Positions 36,652 to 49,229 of a stretch of DNA of 64,000 nucleotides are shown piece by piece (positions within the stretch are counted from its first letter, which is position 1; every line of letters begins with the position of its first letter). The position numbers were made by a program, and so were the translations under genes. The notes under the pieces are model-generated. The model was not told the DNA's origin, ran no database searches, and saw only the letters and a list, made by a program, of their open reading frames with translations. Source of the stretch: Phalacrocorax aristotelis (Eukaryota > Chordata > Aves > Suliformes > Phalacrocoracidae); the NCBI RefSeq assembly GCF_949628215.1, contig NC_134277.1:31695058-31759057 (forward strand), in the 5' to 3' direction.

Positions 36652-38350
36652 GTCCAACCCCTTTCCCAAATACCCACATCCTGCCACAGGCAAGAGGCGC
36701 TCCATACTGACATTAAAGAATCAAAACCAATCCAAGGACTTTTCATCAAAGCATGTTTCATTTGAACCTTATTTCAATGGAAACCACATTTTTTTAAACA
36801 ATCTTACTCAACCTTTTCCCTTTCCTTTTTGCTAATTCTGCAACTTTAGACTTCTGATTCTGGGTTGATCACTGAAAATTTAAGTGCCGTTGAGACTTAC
36901 GGATGACAGAATTAGGTGACATATTAAGGCATATATACACTCCCATAAAATATGTTGTCTTATGAATCTGAGTGAATTAAATACCTGCCCAAATGTTTTT
37001 TATGCACCTGCGGCTTCTAGTGACCACTACTTCTTTACTTTTGATTAACTGCATCTTAAAATAGTCATAGCTTAACTAGTGTCTTAACTGACAGAGGATG
37101 GAAAATTAACCCACCACCTAGGATTGTCTTTGAAATCCATCCACTACGATGAAAATTATTCTTGTTGTTTTACGGTTATGCATTCATTTTCCTCCTGCTT
37201 CTCAGGAATAGAGGAAAATGAGGTACTCCAGGTAACACCTATTTAAATTTCACTGGGCAAAAAAAACAAATCCAGATCTTACCCCTTCTCCCTCCCTTCA
37301 AACTAGGAAATATTGTATTTCAGAAAAGGTGCTCATAAGTATTTAAAACTTTTGGGGTTTTGTCAGGGCTTTTTTTTTTCCATTTTACTTACAGAAGAGT
37401 GTGTGTGGCTTGTGTTCAAGGTTACCCCTCTCAAAAAATAAAACAATTTGAAAAAATAACAACAACAAAAAAAAACCCTCAAAATTTAAATTGTCTTCTG
37501 AGCATATCTGATCACATTTACATTTAGGGTCCAAAACAAGTTGATTGGTAACATCAGTGCCAGCACTACAACGTCATACAGCGACTTCATGGTATTCTTT
37601 GACAGTTCGTCTAAGTCTCCATTCCACCGAAAATTACAAAAGGTTCTGCAGAGCTTTCCTTAGCAAGCTGAAGCTTACTAGTCATTTCTGGATGCGCATA
37701 AAAGCTGCTTATAGCACAGCTATGGCGTAAGCTATTTTCTAAGCAATAAATGGTTCAAGTCATCTATTTTGTCCTGAAATGCTACCTGTAGTTACAGCAT
37801 TGCTTATAAATGGTCATAGTAAATTCAGCATCAAAGAGAATATTACAGAAAAAGACAGCAGCAGAAGCATTAGCATTATCTAGTATTTATATATGTTATC
37901 AACATAACACAGCAGTAAAAGGTTTAAATGCATATTAATGGGTACCGTGTCTAAAAATTACTAAAGTACCTATTTAGTGTATTGGATATTTTTCTCAAGG
38001 AGTGCTTGCTGTGTCTAAACAGCATAGTTAGATATGTGACTTAGTACAGTTAATTCCTATTGATTAAATAACTTATTTATGTACCAAAGGAAATGGAAGG
38101 ATACAAAATGTTTTCTCCCTCCCGATCATGATCCTGTATTTAATGCTGACATGATCATCAGAAAGCCTTCCACATGTAATTACTATTCTCAAATGGATCT
38201 TGAAAGGTCTAAGCCATAGCATGGGTCGTATATGTATAGTAATGTGGCACCTGATATGGCTTGCAGCTTGCAGTCTGAAGTCAGGGATTTTGCTTGGTCA
38301 CTGCATTTATGACCACTCTGTCATTAAACGGGATTTTTTGGAGGCCATAC

Positions 38351-38385
38351 AAAAAAAAAAAAAAAAAGAAGAAGAAAAAAAAAAA
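38351..38385 (+). repeat. A17 plus A/G-rich tract
   Basis: A17 is followed by GAAGAAG and more A. It lies in the probable ETV1 3' UTR, where it reads as U-rich. Confidence 0.95.
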
Positions 38386-38941
38386 GCGCAAACTCTCGAG
38401 ATACCTGGTTGTTTTCAGAGGCAAGGTGCAAGGTCTGCCACTGCAAGCTTCTAAATTAAATGCTGTGGTATATGCTTTGCTTCTCTTTTATAACTGCAGA
38501 AAGACAATTAAGAATGGCAAGAAACAAATGCCCTAGGCATGCTGTGCTGATATCATCACCAAGTGGTTATTTTGCACAATGAGAATTAACTGTACTACGG
38601 ATACCCAGAGAAAACGTACAATATCTTATGCCGATATGAAACAAAACAGACATGATATAGCTTTTTTGTACTTAAAACCTGTATGTTCCCTTCCCAAACT
38701 TAAGTAAAAAGCAAACCCACCCTTTTCCTCCTGTTACACAGAATAACGTTTAGGTTCCAACCCTCCCCTTTCAAATAAAGTGCGCTGTCCATGGCAGACC
38801 ATAGGAGTAATGCAACAGGAAAAGCCCCTTTTAGTGTACTATTTAAAAAACAAACTGAAGTCGATTCAGCTTTCCTCTGGGTCTTGTGAAAGAGGAGAAG
38901 CCTAAGGGAGGGGGGAAACTTCCCCTTCACTGTCACTGTTG

Positions 38942-39163
38942 TTAATAGACATAGCCTTCATTATAGGGGTGGGTGTTGCAGCAGCCACCGTCCTGCATGT
39001 AGACCATGCTCTCATCAAAGTGGGACAGAGGTACAGTGTCCTCCTCATTGATGTGGCGCTCCATGTCAGTCTTCAGTAAGGGGCGCTGGTTGTCTGGAAA
39101 AGCCATGGAGAAAAGCGCTTCAGGGTCGCAAACAAACTTGTAGACGTATCTTTCTCCAGCCAC
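38942..39163 (-). CDS. ETV1: ETV1 last coding exon (ETS domain end and C-terminus)
   Basis: The final ETV1 exon encodes 73 residues plus TAA, equal in length to human residues 405-477. It begins V-A-G-E-R-Y-V-Y-K-F-V-C-D-P, the last beta strand and wing of the ETS DNA-binding domain, and ends with the PEA3-subfamily tail G-G-C-C-N-T-H-P-Y-N-E-G-Y-V-Y. The exon starts after CTAAG (acceptor AG at 39165-39164) in phase 0, joining K404 of the previous exon. Compared with human as I recall it, four tail residues differ (A458V, P461Q, E462D, P468T); all are outside the DNA-binding fold. ETV4 and ETV5 are excluded because the tail matches ETV1 best. Confidence 0.96.
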   Translation of the reverse strand: MAGERYVYKFVCDPEALFSMAFPDNQRPLLKTDMERHINEEDTVPLSHFDESMVYMQDGGCCNTHPYNEGYVY

Positions 39164-41775
39164 CTTAGGACAACAGAAGGGACAAAAAAGTGTAGCGTAA
39201 GGCCTTGTGGTTTTGCAACTCCAAGTTCAACAGTCTTGTGAAGAACTCACCTTCGTTAAGCAATTAGTAACACAGCAGAAGAACTGGTAAGGCAGCGACC
39301 TAGCAAAGACAACAGGGATCTGCAGAAGCAGACTGTGCAGAGCACTCTCGGTTTTGCCACACGTGATATCCTTTCGGAAAATGGACTAGGTATTCTACTT
39401 CCAAACTTTTGTTTGTGATCGTTTCCTATATTTAATCACAAATGGAACTGTTCTTATGGGAAAATGTAAACAAATTGTCACTACAGTGGCAAAACAACAT
39501 GACTGAGTCCAACACACTGTGCGAAGTGGAAAAAGAATCACATTGCATGATAGAGATCTGAATTTCACTTTACACAGATTGATTCATACTTAAGTATAAA
39601 AGCACTTAGTTATAGTGCATGCTGATTGTACAGGGACAGCGTAAGCAAATACGTAGGCTAATATGTACTTAGCAATTGCTCATACAAAGCTGGGACATTT
39701 GGATTTGCTTATGGAGGGGCAATTACTCCAAAGAACCTGAAGTTTTCCCTTGTTCAGAAATAGCGCTAAATGTCTGCGCTTCATCTTCCTAAAAGCTGAA
39801 CAACGATAAAAAACATACAAAATTATTGCCTTATTTTTAAAAAAACTATTGCTTTATTTATTTTAAAAAAAGCCAGTATAGCGTCTTCTCAAGCAACTTA
39901 TTTAAATAATTACATTTTAAAATATGAACGCTGTTGCGTGCTCATGGTTTAATAAAATTATTTTAAAGTAACAATCATATTGTTTGCTTCTTGCAACTCC
40001 AGCTAGCACGGCATTGGAATTGAGTGAATGAAGGTGGCAAAAGCGTTGCAAACTTAACTCTGTTCTTATGGGCGCAAATTAGTCTGAAGCACCTCCTCGA
40101 ATTTTCACCTTATTTATTCTACAAATAATGTAAAGCTTTGTTAGAGGCTATATCTGCAGCAGAATTTTTTTCATCAAATTAATGTCGCAAATTTGACAGA
40201 CTGAAGGCTGCATTCAGAAATTGGGCATTTGTATGACCTGTTATCATTGTTTAACTTAGAACAAGAGGGGGAAAATGGGCATACAAACCTTGCCGTAAAG
40301 AAACCTGCTATAAATCTATAACCACCATTAGTTTTTAACGTACATTAACTGGCCAGATAGGGTGATTCCAGGGCAAAGCTCAAACATTGCTCTGTCAGAA
40401 AAATAAACATCCAATCTAGCTTTTAAAATGTGTGTTAGATACATTTTTATAGATAAAAAAGTAGCAGTTTAAGAGGTAGCAAGCTAGCTGTCAGAAGTAC
40501 TTGTAAACCTTTCATGTTCACTGGGTGTGTGGGCTGGGTAGCCTTATCAGCCTTACGGTATTCCTGTCGCCACCTTTTCAACTTGTTTCACCCTCTTTGC
40601 TACTTTTTCTTGCCTCTGTGCTGCCTTTGAACTGTGCCGGCACAGTTGCCCATGCTGCTGAGTTGTAATCGGCAACAAGGACCTCCTCTGCCTGAAGCAC
40701 CACCCAGCAAAATCAAGCGCTTCTGCTTCTTCCCAGGTGGACCCAGACTCCAGTCCACTTTACAAAGACACAATGCGCAGTTATGTGACAGACAAAAATG
40801 TACGATGCACTGTGCTGCTGAAGTTCCAGAAGCCAATATTAACCCAGGTTGCTGCCAGAGTTGACTCCTGGAGAGTGACAACGGAGAGCATTGCAACGAT
40901 CCCATAATCAAAGCAAGAGGACTTGTAACAGGCAACTCCAAACTGAGACTTCACAAAACCTGCTGGATAAATTGCCCAGTAACTTGAGCTGAGAGCACTG
41001 TTTCCATTCATGGAATTGGCAAATGGCAGGTTTAAACATGTTAGTCATCACAGGTCACAAACCTAGTGTGAAAAGGTACGGAACAGGTTTTACAGCACAA
41101 GGTGTTCATTATAATCTCTGAACACACCTGTCAGATGCAGCAGACAGGTCTTCCTATTGATTTCTCAGTCAATCTACATAGTACTACATAGCAAGAATTA
41201 AAAACCTACATGTAAATCAGCAAGCCACAGCAGAGGGACATGCTGAATACTATCAGTAAGACCAGACTGTTATATATATAAATTATTGTGAAATACTTCT
41301 CATAATTCAGCCTATTATAAAATATTAAATTCCACTTAAAAATGGTATTATTACAACACTTTTGGTAAAATATTAAAGTATTTGGTATATTAATAGGTAT
41401 AATTTTTCTCCCCTATCTTGCACTTACCAAAGTACCCAAGCGCTGGGCAGCTAATTTAGTTCTGCAAAACATTATTCATACCATACCCTACTGATTGCCT
41501 TTCCCAGGTGCCAGGAAGCTCTTTTGGATATTTTTGAATGTTAGGTCTTTCCCTGTAATTATGATGTGCATTGTGTGAACTAAAACCACAGACTTTTTTT
41601 ACATAGAAAAAAGTATCTTGATGCATATACTGGACCTGGTAGGTAAAGAAGCTTAGTGTTTGCATAAATAGATGAAAAACCTATCTAAGCAATGCATTTA
41701 CAAGCACTCCTCATAAACTGACTTACAGATTAACATGCAACACTGGTGAAATTTCATACAAAATTAGCTACTCAC
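39164..41775 (-). other. ETV1: ETV1 last intron (2.6 kb)
   Basis: The donor GTGAGT follows AAG at 41776 and the acceptor ends CTAAG at 39164. The intron is AT-rich. It holds no ORF with a recognisable domain; 40600-40941 contains a 113-codon ORF of no known family. No retroposon was recognised. Confidence 0.9.
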
Positions 41776-41877
41776 CTTTTGCATGATTCCCTTTTCATAA
41801 TAATAGCGAAGTGATCGGCTAAGCTTATCATAGTTCATAGCTGGCCTATTTTTCTGAATCCCCCAGCGACGTGCCAC
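41776..41877 (-). CDS. ETV1: ETV1 exon encoding ETS recognition helix
   Basis: This 102-base, phase 0-0 exon encodes 34 residues, human 371-404. It carries W375 and the third helix [19 protein letters not shown]391 and R394 of this helix are the arginines that ETS proteins use to contact the GGA core of their DNA site. All 34 residues match the human protein as I recall it. The acceptor is TTTGTGGCAG and the donor AAG|GTGAGT. The exon is intact and sits between its neighbours in the correct order. Confidence 0.97.
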
Positions 41878-44800
41878 CTGCCACAAAAATGGATTAGCAT
41901 TGATTTGTTAAACGCATTTAACAAGCAGATCTTATCATCAGATACTTTATTTGGGGATGGAGGACTGGGAACCCTGCAGGTGCAACAAATAAACACAAGA
42001 GAAAAGGTTACCATGACCTGAATTTCCCATGTACTACTACAATTTTTAACTGGACACACAGTCATCTGTTAAACTTCAAGCAGACTTATTTGCAAATGTG
42101 GTGGAGGGTTGGGGTTTTTTTTTTGTTTGTTTTTAATAAAGAAAACAAATGAAAAAATAAAGCCATATAAAGAGATGATGCACAAAAAATATTTATCAGG
42201 TTCCACCAGAAAATTTTCATGAAAGATGAAAACTTTTCTTTAGTTTGATACTGTGGATAACTGTACTATTCCTGTGTTTTCCTTACTGTCAGAACACTCA
42301 GTTATATTAAACACACATGCATACACACTTAGTTCATGAACTAATACAGACTGTACTTGGAATGACAGCGATGTTGAAATTATTAGGAGACACAAGTCAA
42401 AAGCCAACTCCCAGTCTTAAATATTACTTCAGCAAAGAAAATTAATTACCAGAGGAGGCAGGGCAATTGCCTAGAAGAACTAAACGGTAGTATGAAGAAT
42501 GGGACAGAAATTTCATAGTTGCAGATGTATAATTTTCCTTAAAAAATAATAATAATAAGGGAGCTGCAAGCAGCTCATGAAGCCATTCTATAAAGAACAA
42601 TATCCCTTCTACTCTGACTTATAATTTTTACTTGCCTTTACGCTTCCTGTTTTATTGCCAAAGGTAGTTCTGGACAAAGAGACCTTTGTTTAAAGAGCTT
42701 AACTGCTTATTCCCCACCTGAAATTATAATCTGCTGTTGGTGACATTTCAATTAATGGCTGTACAAATGACTATCATGTCACCAGAGGGAAAAAAAGTCA
42801 GAGCTGATGAACTCTTTAAAGTGCATTTTATAAAAATGTTTGAGAAGTGCATATGCATACAGCTCTGGAAAAAGGAGAGAGTATCCAAGCAGCTTGCCTG
42901 CAGACTGCTCCGTGAAACTTTCCCATAGGTGCCTGGAGCCTTTTGATGCAAACCATAGATGACATACAGCACTGAGAACTGAATGGGACTAAATAACACC
43001 AGCAAAATCCATGACTTTGATCTCCATCTGGACAATAATTTTTAAAATTTATTTTTAAAGCATTATTTCCTTTCAGTGGTGCAGCTTTTCAGGCTTATGT
43101 AAATTATCATGGCTCTGCTAACTTCAGCTATGCTATAGCTGTATTTAAACATACCTCCAATCATGTCAATTTATTCCAGCTGTAGATTTGGCCTAGATGC
43201 GTAACCTTGATTCGCCTATTCGTCTTTGTAACACATGCCTACATCACTCTTTATTTATTCCTGCCAAGTTTTTTCCTGCATTAATCAGAATCCTAAAAGT
43301 CCCCAACATAAAAGGCTTGCATAATAAATGCATACACAGCAAAGATAACGACAACAAAATAATGGCTAAGAATATGCTATATTGTGTGGTATTTTGACAT
43401 TCCTAAATAAGCAAGCGGGTCCAATAGGAGTCTTGGTGAGCAAGTCTTCCTGTCCCTGAACTGCACAGCATTTATCAAGTCTTGCTCTGTGGAAGGGGTT
43501 CAGGCTTCCAGCCTTCCACCCCAGCTTCCTGCTGAACGTTCATGTCCCTGTAACAAGGCAGCATAAATGGACTTATGCCCAATGCTTAGCCTCCACAGTT
43601 CACAGTTATCTACCTTCTGAATGAACTATGGTGCTCAAGGAGCTGATACATATTCATTTCTGTTCTCACCTTTCGTACAAGGACATAAATGTCCAGGAAG
43701 GGATGGGATGGAAAGGTCACGTCATTGACAACCTAACCTGCCACAGCTGAACCAACAAGCTCTTTGTCTTGCCTTCAATTCATACTTGGCAACCAACAGA
43801 AGTGCACAACTTCCCATAGGCTATTCTTATTTTAATCAACAGTTTCTGTCAGATCCATGACATTCATCTGAAAACAAATCAGGCACCGTGGTACTCCCTA
43901 AGTGCACACAGGAGTGAGCAAGTTTCAAGTAGCCTGCCTCCTCCAGATCTTGGATGTAGGGCTGCTCAAAAATACAAAGCAACAGACAAGCAGATGATCT
44001 GGTTAACTTAAATCAGAACACCCAGTTCTTCAGGGAATTACACAATAAGGAAACCTTAGGGTTTTGGTTTGCTACTTTCTCTTGCTTAGTTAATAAAATA
44101 TACAAAGTTCTTGCACCATCTGCTGGAAACCATTTTTCAATAAATCTTTTCAATCTTGAAAAACTTTGGACGCACCTTAAAGACAAGACAAAACTAAGAG
44201 CGTAAAAAATACTAAGACTGGGGCAGGGAAGAAAAATCAGGTCTCATTCACCAAAAGCAAGCAAAAGCCTTTCCGAAGATTTCACTCTCTTCTGAGCCAG
44301 GCCGCACAATTAAGAAGCCCATTTAGCCTGCCAAGGCTGCAGACTTTGACTGAGACTGATCTGTGGTCAAACCCTCAGATGCACAATGCCAAGACCTGCC
44401 ACGGTGACTATCACAAGTGTGGGGGAAGCTCAGAAAAACCAGAGACAGCACATGGGTCCCTGCAGCAACCTGCCCCTCAGCCAGACCATGTTGGGAAGGA
44501 AAGGAACATCAGTCCTGTCTCCATCCCCAGCTACTCTACCATCCCCTTAGGGCTGTTGGCAGACGATGTAACTTAAATGCAAGAAAGCTTTCAGATTGCT
44601 TATTTCAGCAGATGGATGGCAAACAGCAGAAATAGCTGGTGCAACGCAGAAGCAGCCTTACACCCCCAAACCTTCCTACTCAGCTCTAATTCAGAGGGGA
44701 TCCTGACAGAAAATTTGCTGCTGTCTCCTCTATTACCCAACCCTGTCCAAGGGGCAAAAAAGTAAACCAGGATGATACTGCGTTTTGACAACCTAATCAA

Positions 44801-45627
44801 ATCATCCATATCAGTACTATAATAAAAGTCAGGCACAACAGACTTTCTAACAGTTTCCATGGCTGTTTAGAACACAGGATGGATTATTTAATGTTACCTA
44901 GTCAAAAAAAGTTTATGTAATAAAATGTTCAATTTATTCCTGTTTATCACACAAGTGAACTAAGTCATGCTTCAGCAAATGTTCATGAATACAAGTAATT
45001 TTTTCTACCCCATGAGTCCTTCATGGTTGAGGGGAGCTGTGCATGTGCACGAGTGTTTGCAAGTCTAGGACCTAAGCATGCACTAAACAATCTAACAATA
45101 CAGATAAGCAGGAAGACTCAGAAGAGGGGTTTTAGTATAATTTTGATGGGATTTTACTGCCTAATGTTCTTGACCTCCTCTTTTGCCATCTGTCAGACTT
45201 GGGGTCTTTCACTCCACAGCCTAAAAGTTCCAAGTTCCCACACCTTCACACTGAAGAATATTTGAATATTTGGAGAACATGATGATTGAAGGTGTTCAAA
45301 GACTATTCAGGGACAAGTTTTCAAAGGATTTTGGAACACAGCTCTACCCATAAAGTGGTTCTGAAAAATCTGGGCCCCACAACTAATGCCAAGTATTTTT
45401 TTAACACTAGTACTTGCAATATTTTTATTATTTTGTGGGACTAGGAATCAAGTCTATTCTTAACCACACCTAACTAAAGCACTTCCCTTGCCAGTCCTCT
45501 CTATCACCCTTCTAAAGTGCTACTGAAACAAAATACTGAAGGAAAACAAGGCCTAAATCCAAAGAAGCACTATTAAATTTGCAGGATGGGGCAGCGGATA
45601 TCAGGGCATGCTGTCCGTCTAACCCAC
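41878..45627 (-). other. ETV1: ETV1 intron (3.75 kb)
   Basis: The intron runs from donor GTGGGT (45627 downward) to acceptor GCAG (41878). It is AT-rich, with T/G runs near 42113-42135. A patch at 45295-45395 resembles an old repeat (caaaggattttggaacacag ... ctgaaaaatctgggcccc). No other gene is seen. Confidence 0.9.
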
Positions 45628-45797
45628 CTCCTCTGGCTCAATCAGTTTGAATTCCATGCCTCGGCCAGTCCACGCTATGAAGTGAGAGTTTGATGGATCA
45701 TCAAGAAGAGCTACCAAGAATTGCCACAGCTGAAGCGAGCCTCGCCGTTGATACGTAGGTCCCTCGCGGTACATGCCTGGCTCCTGTTTGACGTCAC
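45628..45797 (-). CDS. ETV1: ETV1 exon encoding first half of ETS domain
   Basis: This 170-base exon enters in phase 1 (completing G314) and leaves in phase 0 after E370. It encodes D-V-K-Q-E-P-G-M-Y-R-E-G and then the ETS domain start L-Q-L-W-Q-F-L-V-A-L-L-D-D. W338 and W356 are two of the three conserved ETS tryptophans. V-K-Q-E fits the SUMO consensus used in PEA3 factors (human has I at the first position). R-R-G-S334 is the PKA-type site known in ER81. The acceptor is TCTGTGCAG and the donor GAG|GTGGGT. Apart from I316V I see no change from human. Confidence 0.97.
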
Positions 45798-48700
45798 CTG
45801 CACAGAACAGCAACAACATTAGATGAGCAATGTACACAAAGCATCTTCACTCAGTTTGTCAGGTAAACCAGCAAAGCGATCATTAAGGTTAATAAAACAG
45901 AGGGAAAGAATTCTTACTACCTAGCCACCCACAAATGCAATATTCCTCTGTTGGCTGCCAATTGTAAACACTCTTACAGTAATATATTCATATACTAAAA
46001 AGTACCTAATGCAGTCATTATTTGTGGAACTCCCCCTAAGCCTAAGCCCATTTACTTCTGATAAATGCAAATCTCGCTTGCAAACCATTTTGCAATATCC
46101 TCTATCTGAAAGAGCATGAACTATTTTTGTAAGCAACTCTGATGTCTGAAGAACTGCATTTGTGTACTATACTTCGCACAAGCCCCAGTTTGGAAATGTA
46201 ATGTACGCTTCATAAAGCTGCAAAACCCTTTTGAGTGAAACTTCTTTTGCATGCAAATGCTTCCAAGGAAAATTTGACAAAGTATTTGACTTGGACTTAA
46301 ACAGCATGTGCTTTATGTATAGGCATGCAAATCCTGCAGATACGCGAGTTCCTCTGTGGCACATTGGACTTGCATATAAGCACATATTACTTTTACTCAT
46401 ATCTACATATTAGATTAGTATTCCCCCTGAAAAGCAGTAAGTTCATTTTTCTAAAATTTCAAGTCCAGAGGAAGCTTTTAAAAAACAACAAGAATAATAT
46501 TCTGCTAGCTGTTGCACAAACTGCCAATGAAAAACCATCCTGCAACATCCATGCTATGTCTCCGTTGTTTTTAAATCATATTCATACCAAACAACTCATG
46601 CAAACAACAACAGCTGAAAGGTCTGACGCTGAAGCAGAAAATATTTTTTTCTGCACACAATGACAGCAACCCTTGATATGCTGGTAAAACTCCTCATTTC
46701 AACTACCAGACCAGCAATACCCGCCAATAAGCAGTGTGCCCTGGTTAATACAGAAAGCCAGGATGTAACCTTCAACCACAACATTAGGATGCTCTGATGG
46801 CCATTAGAGCACGGCTCCGTGTAGTGAAAGTCAGAATAATAATATTAAAAATGGAGCACTTCCTTTTGTAATCAGGAAAGAAAATTGAGCCAATAGCTGT
46901 GGAAAACAAATAAATCAACACAAGGCTTTTTGGTTTATACGAGGTTCAAGTTCCAGTCCTGAAAGGCCTTCTTTTTCAAGGACAGGAGTTTTCTTTTAAC
47001 GATAGCTGAGCAACACACAAATAGCAAAGTGCAGTATTACAGAGGATCAGATTCTCCACCTGTGCTGATCTTTGATTTCACAGAATCACAGAATTCCAAA
47101 TGAAGCAGCTGAGAATCTACTTCTGAAACATCAAGACTAGTCCTGGGCTTATCCCACTTTTGCTTTAATGTCCAAAACATGACAACACATCTGCTGTTTT
47201 TTCCTCAGAAGTCATCACGCACCAAGTATAAACACACCTCTTCGTATAACAACATCAGTCTTCTAGAGTACAAGGTGTTATCTCAATGGACAGCCATAGA
47301 AGCTAGCAGCAGACTGCTTACTTTGCAAACACACAGATATTTCCAAACATTTATCTCTCTTACTTTATTTGTATTTCTTTTCCATTTTCATTCCCTTCCC
47401 TGTACAAAACCCAAACAAACAAAAAGGATTTTCAAGACAGCTAGACAAACACTACTCCTGAAGAGTTTTAACTTCTTGTAGTACAGGGTCTGATCCCATT
47501 CCCATAAATGTAAACACGAATTTGCCACTGATACTGAAAACAGATCGGGTCCACAATCGTTTTTGCAGAAGAAAAAAAACCTGACACGATGTGCTTTAAA
47601 AAGTGTTTAGGAGGAACCACATGTTCCACTGCCAGGGTATAAAGTAGACTTCCAATAAATCACCCTTCCAGTGAATGTGTCAATCCATGTGAAAATACAA
47701 TACTGGATTGAGCAATCCTCAGTTAGGTATATTATTATTTAAAATCCTCTATTTATTTTTTGCTATTCATTACCAACCCTGGAATGCACGTGATACCTCC
47801 ATTTGAGGAATGTGTAATTCTTTGGGTTACTTTCATTTTAGAGTCTCCCATTCTTCAGCAAACACAACAAATGCTGCTGGACACACAATACTTTTGTAAT
47901 CCATATAGGTCATTCTCAGGGGAAAATGCACAAAATAAAGCAGGAGAAAAACCCCAAGAGTTCTTCAGCTCTACTTTTAGCTATGATCAGAGAGCTGTTC
48001 ACAAGCTTATTAGAAAGTATCTAATCTTTCCTGTTAAATAAAGCTAGACATATACACTAACACAAAGAAGCCACTCTAGCAAATTTAAGTAATTGGTCTC
48101 CAAATTACTTCCCAAAGTTGCAGACTAACAGAGTCACTGGCAAGAAATACTGAGGCCATCTACTTTGTCTATAATGAAATAAATCTGGAATCAACTGAGT
48201 TACACCAGGAAACTGATTTTACATCAGAGTAACTGAGGATAATTTGGGCCATTTATTTTAATTGACCTCAGGATCCCTCTTGAAAAAAAAAAGGTTGTAA
48301 TGGGTAGTGTTGTGAAAAGATCATTGATTTGTTATCAATCCCACTGAAAAATAAACCACCAGTACAATGTTTAACATAGTGCAAATACACTGACACAAAC
48401 ACAAAAATGCCCTATACACTCACTCCCCACTATTCATCACTTCACAGACAATGAGACAAGAGGCTTAATCCCCAGGAAAACCAAAGCTGCTGCTTTTTCC
48501 ACCGTTTTTGTTAATGGTAAGAACAGCTTTCATTAAATCTCAGACAACAAGCGGTATGTGATCACCAGTGCAATGGAAATCCTCCTATTACTTCTGAACA
48601 GTACAGGAACTGAGCTCCTCTGCCACAACTCTGGATACAGCATCCTTCGCTGGCAAAAGTCGAATGACGTCCTATTGAAAAGGAGACTTTGGTTTCAAGA

Positions 48701-48861
48701 GACAAAGGTCAGCTTTGGTTGGGCGCACTGCAAATGGTGTGTTAAGGAATCCTAAATTGGAACGTTACCGAGCTTTTTTGATCAGCAACAGAGAAAAGTC
48801 CCTCATCTCTTCCTTTTTGATCTCCCCACACAAGAAAGAGAGAGAGATGTGTCATACATAC
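45798..48861 (-). other. ETV1: ETV1 intron (3.1 kb)
   Basis: The donor GTATGT starts at 48861 and the acceptor ends at 45798. An old amniote repeat lies at about 48180-48256. A short CR1-tail-like string at 47078-47095 is too short to call. No exon other than the flanking ones is seen. Confidence 0.88.
48180..48256. repeat. Ancient amniote palindromic repeat fragment
   Basis: The order gagttacaccagg, ctgattttacatcag, agtaactgaggata, atttgggcc resembles a widely dispersed old repeat in turtles, crocodilians and birds. Its consensus alternates 'gagttacaccagtgtaa' and 'ctgatttacaccag' and ends 'atctgggcc'. It is strongly diverged. I cannot give a reliable family name. Confidence 0.4.
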
Positions 48862-48930
48862 CGTCAAACTTCTCTGGAACAACGCAAGTGTCATCATAAA
48901 ACTGCCTAGGTCCCTTTTCATACATACAAC
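48862..48930 (-). CDS. ETV1: ETV1 69-base exon with COP1-degron-like motif
   Basis: This 69-base, phase 1-1 exon encodes C-M-Y-E-K-G-P-R-Q-F-Y-D-D-T-C-V-V-P-E-K-F-D, human residues 292-313; human has F for the first Y. D-D-T-C-V-V-P-E matches the acidic-x-x-x-V-P-acidic pattern through which the COP1 ubiquitin ligase recognises ETV1/4/5. The acceptor is TTTTTAACTTACAG and the donor GACG|GTATGT, both good. The length is divisible by 3, so skipping would keep the frame. It lies just N-terminal of the ETS domain. Confidence 0.95.
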
Positions 48931-49229
48931 CTGTAAGTTAAAAAGAGAGAGGTGTTTATATAAAGATGCATGGAGAAAGAAGAGATCACAGGCTTAACGC
49001 CAGAGGGAACACTAAGTCATAAAGGAATCAGATTAATATCCCACATCCTTTACACACCGCCCAATCGCAACATTTTGGCTTCAGTACAGGGGTGTTTAAT
49101 TAATGCGTGCATTCCCAAAAGACTGTTAATCTCCACCTGCAAAAATGAAAAAGCACCCATTTTTCTCTATGATTTATTCCAACATGTTTGTCTCATTTCC
49201 TGTTTGAACTAGCATGGCTTTGACTTTTA

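Larger units (their letters stand above)
36315..38941 (-). other. ETV1: Probable ETV1 3' UTR
   Basis: This is the sequence directly downstream of the ETV1 stop codon as far as the proposed poly(A) signal. It is AT-rich without coding potential. It contains an A15 run (36366-36380), a long polypyrimidine tract (36601-36651) and an A/G-rich tract (38351-38385) on the plus strand, so the RNA would carry A-rich and U-rich patches. The start is certain; the end is inferred from a single AATAAA. Confidence 0.5.

Noticed and set aside
36513..36765. ORFs of 65-82 codons on both strands
   Set aside because: They are translations of the polypyrimidine tract at 36601-36651.
40600..40941. 113-codon minus-strand ORF inside the last ETV1 intron
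   Set aside because: No recognisable domain, no splice sites matching an alternative ETV1 exon, GC-richer patch only.
47078..47095. String TCACAGAATCACAGAATT resembling a CR1 3' end in minus orientation
   Set aside because: Only the terminal repeat is visible; the adjoining sequence does not follow CR1, so it is not called.
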